A stretch of DNA of 64,000 nt from Sphingobium sp. Z007. GTDB taxonomy: Bacteria > Pseudomonadota > Alphaproteobacteria > Sphingomonadales > Sphingomonadaceae. The notes beneath the pieces are model-generated. The model was given only the letters and a program-made list of their open reading frames with translations. It was not told the DNA's origin and did not search any database. Below, one piece after another: positions 8,447-15,830 of this stretch. The DNA lies in contig NZ_FBXK01000005.1 in NCBI RefSeq assembly GCF_900013425.1, forward strand, positions 2,046,001 to 2,110,000, in the 5' to 3' direction. The position numbers and the translations under genes are program-made. The first letter of the stretch is position 1. The number at the start of each line of letters is the position of its first letter.

Positions 8447-8899
8447 TCAGGACACCCGATACCATCCGGCCACTCGGTCGAGCGCCAGGGTCAACACCAG
8501 CTTTCCGGCTCGACTGGGCCAACCCAAGGCCTTTTCGGCGGCCACGAGTCCCTCACCTGCGCACGCCACCCGCCACAATATATCGGCAAGGCCCGGCCCG
8601 GCCGCCTGCATGGCCCCGTCGAACCGGGCCCGCGCCGACAACTGGGCCATTGTGGGATCGCCCTGCCCTTGCCCGCCATTGCCACTGCGCGGCGCAGCGT
8701 CCCAGCGCATGGTGACCCGCGCGCCCAGCCCGGCCCTTTCCCAATCGCGCCGCAGCATGTCGCCAGCCAGATAGTGACGTTCGCTCAACAGCCCCCGCGC
8801 ATGCAACCAGGCGAGCGGCGATTCGCCCAGATGCACCAGCACTGACTGCGTGCGGCCTTCAGGGTCTTGGATCATGTGTTCGACATGGGTCTTGGCCAT
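8447..8899 (-). CDS. DUF6456-like protein
   Basis: A 150-residue protein whose C-terminal half (ARARFDGAMQAAGPGLADIL, WRVACAGEGLVAAEKALGWP) resembles the DUF6456 family of alphaproteobacteria; the GWPSRAGK segment looks like a winged-helix recognition region. I set the start at 8899 because AGGAG lies 6 bases upstream. Longer in-frame starts would run into the divergent regulator. Function is not known; in many alphaproteobacteria the family accompanies DNA-binding domains. It is convergent with the Nudix gene and divergent from the XRE regulator. Confidence 0.7.
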   Translation of the reverse strand: MAKTHVEHMIQDPEGRTQSVLVHLGESPLAWLHARGLLSERHYLAGDMLRRDWERAGLGARVTMRWDAAPRSGNGGQGQGDPTMAQLSARARFDGAMQAAGPGLADILWRVACAGEGLVAAEKALGWPSRAGKLVLTLALDRVAGWYRVS

Positions 8900-8998
8900 C
8901 TGCATCTCCTGCGTGACGGGAATCGATGCGGAAAGCCTTGCCATGTGGGATAGTTTGTAGGAAAGAGAAAACCAAATAGGTTCTATTTTGAGGCGCAG
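8900..8998. promoter_or_regulatory. Divergent intergenic region between DUF6456 gene and XRE regulator
   Basis: A 99-base gap between two divergently transcribed genes, more A/T-rich than its surroundings (AGAAAACCAAATAGG). It must contain promoters for one or both genes and is a plausible autoregulatory site for the XRE protein. No operator repeat could be defined by eye. Confidence 0.35.
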
Positions 8999-9562
8999 AT
9001 GATTACCCGCATCCGTGAGGTTCGCAAGACCAAGGGGCTTACGCTGGAGCAGGTCGGCGCGCTGTGCGATCCACCGACAACAGCCCAGACGATCGGGCGG
9101 CTGGAAACCGGCACGCGCACCGTATCGGTCAAATGGGTCAACCGGATCGCGCTGGCATTGGGTGTTACGACCGCCGAACTGGTGGCGCTGCCGGGGCAGG
9201 CCGACATACCCGTCGCCGCCTTGCTCGGTCCCGATGGCGCGCGCGCACCGACCCGGCCGCTTGCTTTCCCGTCCCCGATCGCCTCCGACGGGATGGTCGG
9301 CGTCCATGTCAGCGCCAGCATTGGCGATTATCGCAGCGGCGACGCGATCTGGTGCCGCCGCATCGCCCCGGACGAATTTTCGGCCGCGCTCAATCGCGAC
9401 ATATTATTCCCTCGCCCCGCCGGCCGTTTCCTGTTCGGGCGGCTGATCGGACGCGAAGGCGACCGCCTGCAACTGCTGCCGCTGGGCGCTGGTGCCCGCC
9501 AATTGGTGCTGACCGACCCGCCATGGGCCGCGGTGGCGGTGCAACTCGTCCGACGCCTCTAG
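8999..9562 (+). CDS. XRE-family transcriptional regulator
   Basis: A 187-residue protein with an N-terminal Cro/CI-type helix-turn-helix (about 1-58: REVRKTKGLTLEQVGAL, TAQTIGRLETGTRTVSV, WVNRIALALGV). The C-terminal half (GVHVSASIGDYRSGDAIWCRRI, then FLFGRLIGREGDRLQLLPL) resembles an S24/LexA-like beta fold without an obvious Ser/Lys dyad, so it is more likely a ligand or dimer module than a protease. GAGGCGC precedes the ATG. It is divergent from the DUF6456 gene. Confidence 0.83.
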   Translation: MITRIREVRKTKGLTLEQVGALCDPPTTAQTIGRLETGTRTVSVKWVNRIALALGVTTAELVALPGQADIPVAALLGPDGARAPTRPLAFPSPIASDGMVGVHVSASIGDYRSGDAIWCRRIAPDEFSAALNRDILFPRPAGRFLFGRLIGREGDRLQLLPLGAGARQLVLTDPPWAAVAVQLVRRL

Positions 9563-9621
9563 CCAAGCCGGCACGGGACTGCTTAACCGTCCGCTAAACA
9601 CTATTCTGCGAAAGAGAGGCC

Positions 9622-10800
9622 ATGGCGCTCAACGTCCTCATGCTATCGACCCTCTTTCCCGACATCAGCCGTCCCAATTTCGGCGTGTTCGTGGAGCGGC
9701 AAGCGCGCGAACTGGCCAGTCGACCGGAAGCGGACGTCACCGTGATTGCGCCCGTCGGCCTCCCGCCCTGGCCGCTATCGCTGGCGGCCCGTTACGCCCC
9801 CTTGCGTGCCCTGCCGCGCAAGGAACGCTGGCGCGAATTGACGGTCTATCGGCCCACATTCCCCATCATTCCTAAATTTGGCGGCCGCACCAATGTCGGC
9901 GCCATGACCCGCGCCATTTTGCCGCTGGTCAGACGCCTGCACGCGGAAAAGCCGTTCGACGTTATCGATGCCAGTTTCTTCTTCCCTGACGGCCCGGTGG
10001 CGCAGCGCTTGTCGAAGGCGCTCGGCATCCCCTATTCGGTGAAGGCGCGCGGCGCCGACATCCATTATTGGGGCACGCAACGCGGCACGCGCAAGATGGT
10101 GTTGCAAGCCGCCGAAGGGGCATCCGGCCTGCTCGCCGTATCGGACGCGATGCGCCGGTCGATGGCCCGGATGGGGATCGATGCCGACAAAATCCGCGTT
10201 CATTATACCGGCGTCGATCTCGATACATTCGAGATGGGCGATCGGGACGCCGCGAAGGCCGCTCTGGATTTCAATGGGCCGGTGCTTTTGTGCGTTGGCG
10301 CGCTCATACCGCGCAAAGGCCAGGATCTTCTGGTGCGGGCGCTCCCCATGCTCCCGGACGTGACGCTGCTACTCGCAGGACAGGGCGCTTTCCGCCGCAC
10401 GCTGGAAAATCTGGCGCAGGAACTGGGGGTAGAGCGGCGCATCGGCTTCCTGGGATCGGTGCCGCATCACAAACTGCCCCGCATCTATACCGCCGCCGAT
10501 GTGATGGCGCTGCCATCCGAATCGGAAGGGCTGGCGAACGCCTGGGTGGAATCGCTCGCCTGCGGCACGCCGATCGTCATTACCGATGTCGGCGGCGCGC
10601 GCGAATTGCTGGATCGGCCCGAAGCAGGCCGCATCGTCGCGCGCGATCCTGAAGCGATCGCTGAGGCAATCCGCGCGATACTGCACGCCCCCCCCGCGCC
10701 GAGCGATGTGCGCGAAGCGGCGCTACGGTTCACCTGGGCCGCCAATGGCGACACCCTGCTGACCCATCTTCAGGCGATCGCCGCCACAGTGGAAGCCTAA
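9622..10800 (+). CDS. Glycosyltransferase family 4 protein
   Basis: A 392-residue GT-B fold enzyme. The N-terminal domain opens LNVLMLSTLFPDISRPNFGVFVERQ. The C-terminal donor-binding domain shows LLCVGALIPRKGQDLLVRAL, GSVPHHKLPRIYTAADVMALPS, and the ESEGLANAWVESLACGTPIVITDVGG signature, in which the E-x7-E motif contacts the nucleotide sugar. It stands alone outside the capsule cluster, preceded by GAGAGGCC, and its last four bases overlap the convergent oxidoreductase gene. The sugar and acceptor are unknown. Confidence 0.9.
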   Translation: MALNVLMLSTLFPDISRPNFGVFVERQARELASRPEADVTVIAPVGLPPWPLSLAARYAPLRALPRKERWRELTVYRPTFPIIPKFGGRTNVGAMTRAILPLVRRLHAEKPFDVIDASFFFPDGPVAQRLSKALGIPYSVKARGADIHYWGTQRGTRKMVLQAAEGASGLLAVSDAMRRSMARMGIDADKIRVHYTGVDLDTFEMGDRDAAKAALDFNGPVLLCVGALIPRKGQDLLVRALPMLPDVTLLLAGQGAFRRTLENLAQELGVERRIGFLGSVPHHKLPRIYTAADVMALPSESEGLANAWVESLACGTPIVITDVGGARELLDRPEAGRIVARDPEAIAEAIRAILHAPPAPSDVREAALRFTWAANGDTLLTHLQAIAATVEA

Positions 10801-12449
10801 TCCCAGAAGCGAACCAGCCGCGCCCTGCCATCGGCTGTCGGGAAATGGCCCCCGTCGAAGGGCACTTCACCCCATCGCCAAGGCGTCAACTCCTGATACG
10901 CCGGGTTCGACAGCGGTGCGTGGCGTCGCAAATTGAGCAGCCGCCCCTCCCCTTGATAGACCGATAACCGGGCATGTTCGCGATATAGGTCCGCCGCTTG
11001 CTCATAGTGAAAAGCGTCGCGCCATCCCATGGCGCGCGCAATGTGCGTCATGATCCACCAGCCCGGCCGCGCCTCGCCCGGCAGGGCGAAAACCCGCCGC
11101 TGCCGGCTTATCAGGCGATCCGCACTGGTGATCGTACCCTCCCGCTCCAGCGGTCCCGGCATTGGCAGCGCCAGGTCGATACGATCCGCCATAGCGGGAT
11201 CGAACCGGTCACCGGCAAAGAGCGTGAAGGGGCGATGGTCGGGCATAGCATCCAGCAACGTGGCAGGCGCGTCACCCAGCAGAAGCAGCGCCTTGATAGC
11301 TCCATCGTTGATCGCCTGGCGCAACGCATCGCCAGACAGGCCGGGCGCAGAGACGACGTTATGGCTCGACCAGAAACGGCTGACCGACGCCAGCGCATCA
11401 GCCGAGAAATCCCGGTGCGCGGCAAGCGCCGTTGCCATGCAGCCGACGTCGCGCGCGCCCATGGCGTTGGGCGCACCGGGCAGCGCGAAAGGCGCCGCGC
11501 CGGGCTGGCCGATCCTGCCTATGGCGAGATGCAGGGCCAGGATCGCCGCCGCTGTAGGCGCATCCCCCTCCCCGGCGTCGGGATCGGAAATCGTCACCGT
11601 GCGCGGCGCGCCTGCGAATAGATCTTGGAATTCGCGGATCGTACCAATCGGCAGGCCTGTGATGCCCGATACCGACCATAGGTCGTGCCCCGGCCGCAAC
11701 GCTTCCCAATAGCCATCCGGCACCCTCACATGTTGTGCAAGGAAAGCCCGATCCAGCGATTGCGCATCATGCAGGCGCAACAAAAGCCCGCCCAGCAATG
11801 TGGCGACACTGCCGGGGGCCGGCGCCAGATGAAAATCGGCAGGCAATAGCCGCGCGTCGGGATCGGGATCGACGATCACCAGTTGCGCGCCGCGTGCCTC
11901 GCGCGCCGCGGCGACCCGGCGTGCCAGCATCGGATGACGCCGCAATACGCCCGCACCTATCGCCACGATCAGGTCCGCGCCATCCACATCCTCGCCGCTC
12001 GCCGGCATCACATCCTCGCCGAAGGCTGCAATCTGCGTGCGTGTGGAAATATCATGCCATGGGACATCGATATGCGCCGAACCGATGAACCCCTTCATCA
12101 ACTTATTGGCTGCAAAATAATCTTCGGTCGGCAGGTCGCCCGCAACGTGGAGTGCGACACTGAACGGACCATGTTGGGCAATGATGTCGGTCAGCCGTCG
12201 CGCGGCATGGGCGATCGCCCGTTCCCGGCCGATGCGCTTGCGGCCGAGCAAAGGATGCAGCAGTCGGCCATCCAGCCTCGTATCCGTAGCAAGCGCCTCG
12301 CCTCTCGGACAGAGCCAGCCCATATTGGCCGGATGGATACGGTCGCCCTCTATGATAACGCGCCGTGCATCGTCTTCGCCCAGACCAGTCATGGCCCTCA
12401 CGCCGCAGCCCATGCCGCACTGGGCGCACAGCGTCTTAATTGCGATCAT
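10797..12449 (-). CDS. Short molybdopterin oxidoreductase-like protein (NasA/NapA type)
   Basis: A 550-residue relative of assimilatory/periplasmic nitrate reductase large subunits. The N-terminal 4Fe-4S site is intact (C8, C11, C15, C47: CAQCGMGC then GWLCPRG). The molybdopterin domain follows (VIVDPDPDARLLPADFH, PGPLEREGTITSADRLISRQ). Two oddities: where NasA/NapA carry the molybdenum-ligand Cys (SRLCM) this protein reads HDISTRTQ, with no Cys; and it stops at FPTADGRARLVRFWD, the point where family members (about 700-900 residues) continue into the C-terminal molybdopterin-binding domain. It is divergent from modABC, so a molybdenum link is likely, but nitrate reduction is doubtful. Confidence 0.75.
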   Translation of the reverse strand: MIAIKTLCAQCGMGCGVRAMTGLGEDDARRVIIEGDRIHPANMGWLCPRGEALATDTRLDGRLLHPLLGRKRIGRERAIAHAARRLTDIIAQHGPFSVALHVAGDLPTEDYFAANKLMKGFIGSAHIDVPWHDISTRTQIAAFGEDVMPASGEDVDGADLIVAIGAGVLRRHPMLARRVAAAREARGAQLVIVDPDPDARLLPADFHLAPAPGSVATLLGGLLLRLHDAQSLDRAFLAQHVRVPDGYWEALRPGHDLWSVSGITGLPIGTIREFQDLFAGAPRTVTISDPDAGEGDAPTAAAILALHLAIGRIGQPGAAPFALPGAPNAMGARDVGCMATALAAHRDFSADALASVSRFWSSHNVVSAPGLSGDALRQAINDGAIKALLLLGDAPATLLDAMPDHRPFTLFAGDRFDPAMADRIDLALPMPGPLEREGTITSADRLISRQRRVFALPGEARPGWWIMTHIARAMGWRDAFHYEQAADLYREHARLSVYQGEGRLLNLRRHAPLSNPAYQELTPWRWGEVPFDGGHFPTADGRARLVRFWD

Positions 12450-12541
12450 CGTCGCGCGTGTAACCCATCGGGCAGTCGGGAAAAAGATCGCAAAGCGCGT
12501 TCACGGTTGAGTTGCCCGTCGATGCAGCGCAAAAAGACGGC

Positions 12542-13312
12542 ATGATGCGCGCCCTCTTTCGATCTTTCATCGCTATTATCCTCTTGGCGATGGCCAATCC
12601 CGTCGGCGCTGCGAACGAGCGCGGCCCGGTGGTCCTGGCCGCCGCCAGCCTGCAGGACGTGCTCACTGTGGCTGCGACAGAATGGGCACGACAAGGCCAT
12701 GTGCAGCCGATCCTTTCCTTTGCCGGTTCATCCGCGCTGGCGCGCCAGATCCAGGCCGGGGCGCCGGCCGACCTGTTCATTTCGGCAGACGAGGATTGGA
12801 TGGACGTCGTCGAGAAGGCCGGCTCGGTAAGAGCCGGGGCGCGGGCGGACATCGCGGGCAACCGGCTGGTCCTGGTCGCCCCCCTGCGCCAACCGGTGCG
12901 ACTGACGATCGGGCGCGGCATGCCGATCGCTCGGACGCTGGGTTCGTCGCGGCTGGCCATGGCCGATCCAGACAGCGTGCCAGCCGGCAGATATGGCAAA
13001 GCCGCGCTGAATAAGCTCGGTGTCTGGACGGGGGTAGCGGCAAAGCTCGTACGAGCGGAAAACGTCCGGGCTGCCCTTGCTCTGGTGGAGCGCGGTGAAG
13101 CGAAACTCGGCGTTGTGTATGCGACCGATGCCCGTGCTTCCCGCAAGGTTCGGATCGTCGGCGTCTTCCCCGCCGACAGCCATCCGCCCATCCGCTATCC
13201 CGTCGCGCGGCTCAAGAGCAGCCGACATCCCGATGCCGAGGGGTTTCGCCGCTTCCTGCTTTCGCCCAAGGGACGCGCCGTGCTGACGCGCTACGGCTTC
13301 ACCGCGCCTTGA
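12542..13312 (+). CDS. modA: ModA molybdate-binding periplasmic protein
   Basis: A 256-residue solute-binding protein of the molybdate ABC importer. It has a signal peptide ending near NPVGA and family motifs VVLAAASLQDVL, SFAGSSALARQIQAGAPADLFISAD (oxyanion-binding serines) and ADPDSVPAGRYGKAAL. I chose ATG 12542; an upstream in-frame TTG at 12512 would only add residues before the signal peptide. First gene of modABC, divergent from the molybdopterin protein across a 92-base gap that probably holds the promoters. Confidence 0.94.
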   Translation: MMRALFRSFIAIILLAMANPVGAANERGPVVLAAASLQDVLTVAATEWARQGHVQPILSFAGSSALARQIQAGAPADLFISADEDWMDVVEKAGSVRAGARADIAGNRLVLVAPLRQPVRLTIGRGMPIARTLGSSRLAMADPDSVPAGRYGKAALNKLGVWTGVAAKLVRAENVRAALALVERGEAKLGVVYATDARASRKVRIVGVFPADSHPPIRYPVARLKSSRHPDAEGFRRFLLSPKGRAVLTRYGFTAP

Positions 13313-14010
13313 TCGCTCCGCTGTCTCCTGAAGAATGGATTGTTCTGACCCTATCGCTCAAGGTCAGTCTGGTCGCAGTCGCGGTCAGCCTGCCGGTCTG
13401 CTTCTTCCTCGCCTGGATGTTGGCGCGCTGGCGTTTCCCTGGGAAATTTCTGGTTGACGCGCTGGTTCATCTGCCGCTGGTTTTACCCCCCGTTGTAACC
13501 GGATGGATGCTGCTGCTGCTGTTCGGGATGAACGGACCGATCGGACGCTGGTTGTCCGACATGTTCGGGGTCACCCTGCTGTTCCGCTGGACCGGCGCGG
13601 CGCTCGCGGCGGCCATCATGGCAGTGCCGCTGATGGTGCGGGCTATCCGCCTCTCGATCGAAGCGATCGACAGGCGACTGGAGAGTGCGGCCGCAACACT
13701 GGGCGCATCGCGCCTACGCATCTTCCTTACCATCTCGCTGCCGCTCGCATTGCCTGGGGTGCTGGCAGCGGTCGTGCTCGGTTTCGCGCGATCCCTAGGC
13801 GAATTTGGGGCCACGATCACTTTTGTCTCCGACGTGCCGGGTGAAACCCGCACCCTGCCCATCGCCATCTATGCTGCTATGCAGATGCCGGACGGGGAGC
13901 CGATCGTCACGCGCTTCGCCATCCTGTCGATCCTGCTGTCCCTCGGCGCGCTTATGCTATCGGAAATATTGGTTCGGCGGATCGGCGGAGGCGAACGCCA
14001 TGTCATTTGA
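13309..14010 (+). CDS. modB: ModB molybdate ABC transporter permease
   Basis: A 233-residue inner-membrane permease with several hydrophobic helices and the ABC-permease EAA loop (ESAAATLGASRLRIFLTISLPLALPG). The start is a TTG overlapping the modA stop, so translation is coupled. LGEFGATITF is typical of molybdate/sulfate permeases. It overlaps modC by 11 bases. Confidence 0.94.
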   Translation: MIAPLSPEEWIVLTLSLKVSLVAVAVSLPVCFFLAWMLARWRFPGKFLVDALVHLPLVLPPVVTGWMLLLLFGMNGPIGRWLSDMFGVTLLFRWTGAALAAAIMAVPLMVRAIRLSIEAIDRRLESAAATLGASRLRIFLTISLPLALPGVLAAVVLGFARSLGEFGATITFVSDVPGETRTLPIAIYAAMQMPDGEPIVTRFAILSILLSLGALMLSEILVRRIGGGERHVI

Positions 14011-14620
14011 CATTGATGTCCAACGGCGCATCGGCGGGCGGTCGATCGCCTTGTCCTGCCGCACGGACTCCGCGTTAGTTGCGCTGGTCGGCCCATCCGG
14101 CATCGGCAAGACCAGCATTCTTGACATGGTCGCCGGCATCACCTCCCCTGATAGGGGCCGTATCACGGTCGGTGGACAGACTTTGTTCGACAGCGACGTC
14201 GGGGCCGATGTCCCCGCCGCGCAACGACAGGCGGGCTATGTCTTCCAGGATCGTCGTTTGTTTCCGCACATGCGGGTGCGTGCCAATCTGGCCTATGGCC
14301 GTCGTGCGTCCACAACGGAAGATATGGATGACGTGCTCGCCTTCCTGGGGATCGGGCACCTGCTCGACCGGTGGCCGCACAGCCTGTCCGGTGGAGAGGC
14401 GCAGCGAGTCGCCATCGGGCGCGCATTGTTATCGGGGCCGCGCTTTTTGCTGCTGGATGAACCGCTTTCCTCGCTCGACCGTAACCGCAAGGCGACTATT
14501 CTCGACGCGATCGACCATATCCGCACGCACAGCCCGATGCCGATCCTCTATGTCACGCACGACATGGCCGAGGCCGAGCGGCTGTCAGCGATGGTGGTGA
14601 TCATGCGCGAAGAGGATTAA
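14000..14620 (+). CDS. modC: ModC molybdate ABC transporter ATPase, short form
   Basis: A 206-residue ATPase energising molybdate import. Walker A GPSGIGKTS (31-39), signature LSGGEAQR, Walker B LLLDEP and the His switch THD are all present. The start at 14000 is set by GGAGG about 9 bases upstream and overlaps the end of modB. E. coli ModC (about 350 residues) carries a C-terminal TOBE/MOP molybdate-sensing domain; it is absent here, so uptake is probably not feedback-controlled through this subunit. Confidence 0.92.
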   Translation: MSFDIDVQRRIGGRSIALSCRTDSALVALVGPSGIGKTSILDMVAGITSPDRGRITVGGQTLFDSDVGADVPAAQRQAGYVFQDRRLFPHMRVRANLAYGRRASTTEDMDDVLAFLGIGHLLDRWPHSLSGGEAQRVAIGRALLSGPRFLLLDEPLSSLDRNRKATILDAIDHIRTHSPMPILYVTHDMAEAERLSAMVVIMREED

Positions 14621-14630
14621 AGCGCCCCGC

Positions 14631-15380
14631 TCAGATTTTCTGACAGGCGACGATCGCATCGATCACCGATAACGTCTCCTGAGGATCGCGAACCCGCACA
14701 GTGTCGAGGCCCAATTGCTTCGCAGGATAGTCGTTGCCACCCGGAAAAATAGCATCGCCGATGAACATCATCGCATCGAGCGCGATGCCGCTTGCGTCGC
14801 GCAGCTTCTGGAGCCCGTAGGCCTTGTCCACACCCTCCCGTGTGATGTCGATGGACGTTGCACCACCCATGTTGATCGACAGGCCCGGCAAGCGCGTGCG
14901 CAGGTCCGCCTGGATCACCTTGCGCTTGGCGAAATCGGGGTCCCATGTTTCCTTGGCATGAATCGGCGCCTGCTGCCCCAAGGCGGAGAAGGTGATCTGG
15001 CTGCCGCGATCCTCGATCCGCTCGCCCCAAGTCTGTTCTGGCACAAAACCGGTCGCTTCCAGCGATGCATCGAATGCCTCCAGGATCGCCCGCTTCTGTG
15101 CATCGTCGAACAGTTCGGCATAGACCGGCGTCCATGCACCGTCTCGATGCGTATAAAGCTTCGTCCCGGTCGTCGGCATCAGCCACAGACGGGACCTGTC
15201 GGCCTCAACGGTCAATCTGCTCGCCACCTGCTTTTCGAACTGCGGCCAATCACCACCCGAAATGACTGCGACATGCGCGACCTCCAGCAGGCGGGTGAGC
15301 GCGTCCGCCATCGGCGCGCCCAATGGTTGCTTGCTCTCCGCCAAAGTGCCGTCAAGATCGAACGCTATCAGTTGCTTCAT
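14631..15380 (-). CDS. HAD-IIB family phosphatase (phosphomannomutase-like)
   Basis: A 249-residue HAD hydrolase of the Cof/sucrose-phosphatase/eukaryotic-PMM-like subclass. Motif I is DLDGT (8-12, nucleophile D8), motif II SGGD (41-44), and the C-terminal acid motif GDAIFPGGND follows a type IIB cap domain. Substrates in this subclass are usually sugar phosphates, so a link to the nearby mannose and capsule genes is possible but unproven. Convergent with modC, 10 bases apart. Confidence 0.8.
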   Translation of the reverse strand: MKQLIAFDLDGTLAESKQPLGAPMADALTRLLEVAHVAVISGGDWPQFEKQVASRLTVEADRSRLWLMPTTGTKLYTHRDGAWTPVYAELFDDAQKRAILEAFDASLEATGFVPEQTWGERIEDRGSQITFSALGQQAPIHAKETWDPDFAKRKVIQADLRTRLPGLSINMGGATSIDITREGVDKAYGLQKLRDASGIALDAMMFIGDAIFPGGNDYPAKQLGLDTVRVRDPQETLSVIDAIVACQKI

Positions 15381-15821
15381 GTATCAGGGTCCTATGCAGA
15401 GAGATCGCTTCGATAGGCCCGCGCAATTAGCATCGAAGACCTTTAACCTGCAAGCGACCAAGAAGACCGCCTCAATGCGAGATCAAATTTTAAACGCCGA
15501 AGATCAACGCCTAACAAACAGATCACGGAAGATAGAGGCTGGGAAGTGGAGTATTTCGCCGCATGGTGTCGCGCGGAGCAATAATTCATACGATATCGTT
15601 ACGTCAGAAACATATTAGACAAAAATGCTTATATCTCCAGTGACATTGCCAGGATCATACCCCGCTCGACAAAGTGGACATTGCCGGTATTCCCGCTCGT
15701 CAGGGTTCATCTCGGCTTCGTGATAAAATCTTTTTCAGCTCGGCTTTTCGGCACGAAGAAAGATCGACAACGACAGTTCCAATATCGGCCGTTGGCGACC
15801 TCTAGCCCATAATTCGCACTT
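15381..15821. other. Intergenic region between HAD phosphatase and beta-helix gene
   Basis: A 441-base stretch. The part next to the HAD gene (about 15381-15610) is comparatively A/T-rich and should contain its promoter. The part next to the beta-helix gene holds the reading-frame remnant described separately (15615-15830). No RNA gene or clear terminator was seen. Confidence 0.5.
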
Positions 15822-15830
15822 CTACTCCCA
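15615..15830 (-). pseudogene. Possible remnant of a small Cys-rich protein with one frameshift
   Basis: Two short minus-strand frames join into one sensible peptide if one A is added to the run GAAAAAG near 15730. The upstream part reads NGRYWNCRCRSFFVPKSRAEK; the downstream part reads RFYHEAEMNPDEREYRQCPL then CRAGYDPGNV and stops at 15615. Together they give C-x-C and C-x2-C pairs about 37 residues apart, like a small zinc-binding module. No start codon is obvious in the first part, and it overlaps the end of the beta-helix gene. It may equally be an unrelated 31-codon ORF starting at 15710. Confidence 0.22.

Noticed and set aside
8900..9307. N-terminal extension of the DUF6456-like gene
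   Set aside because: It would overlap the divergent XRE regulator, and a good ribosome site points to the start at 8899.
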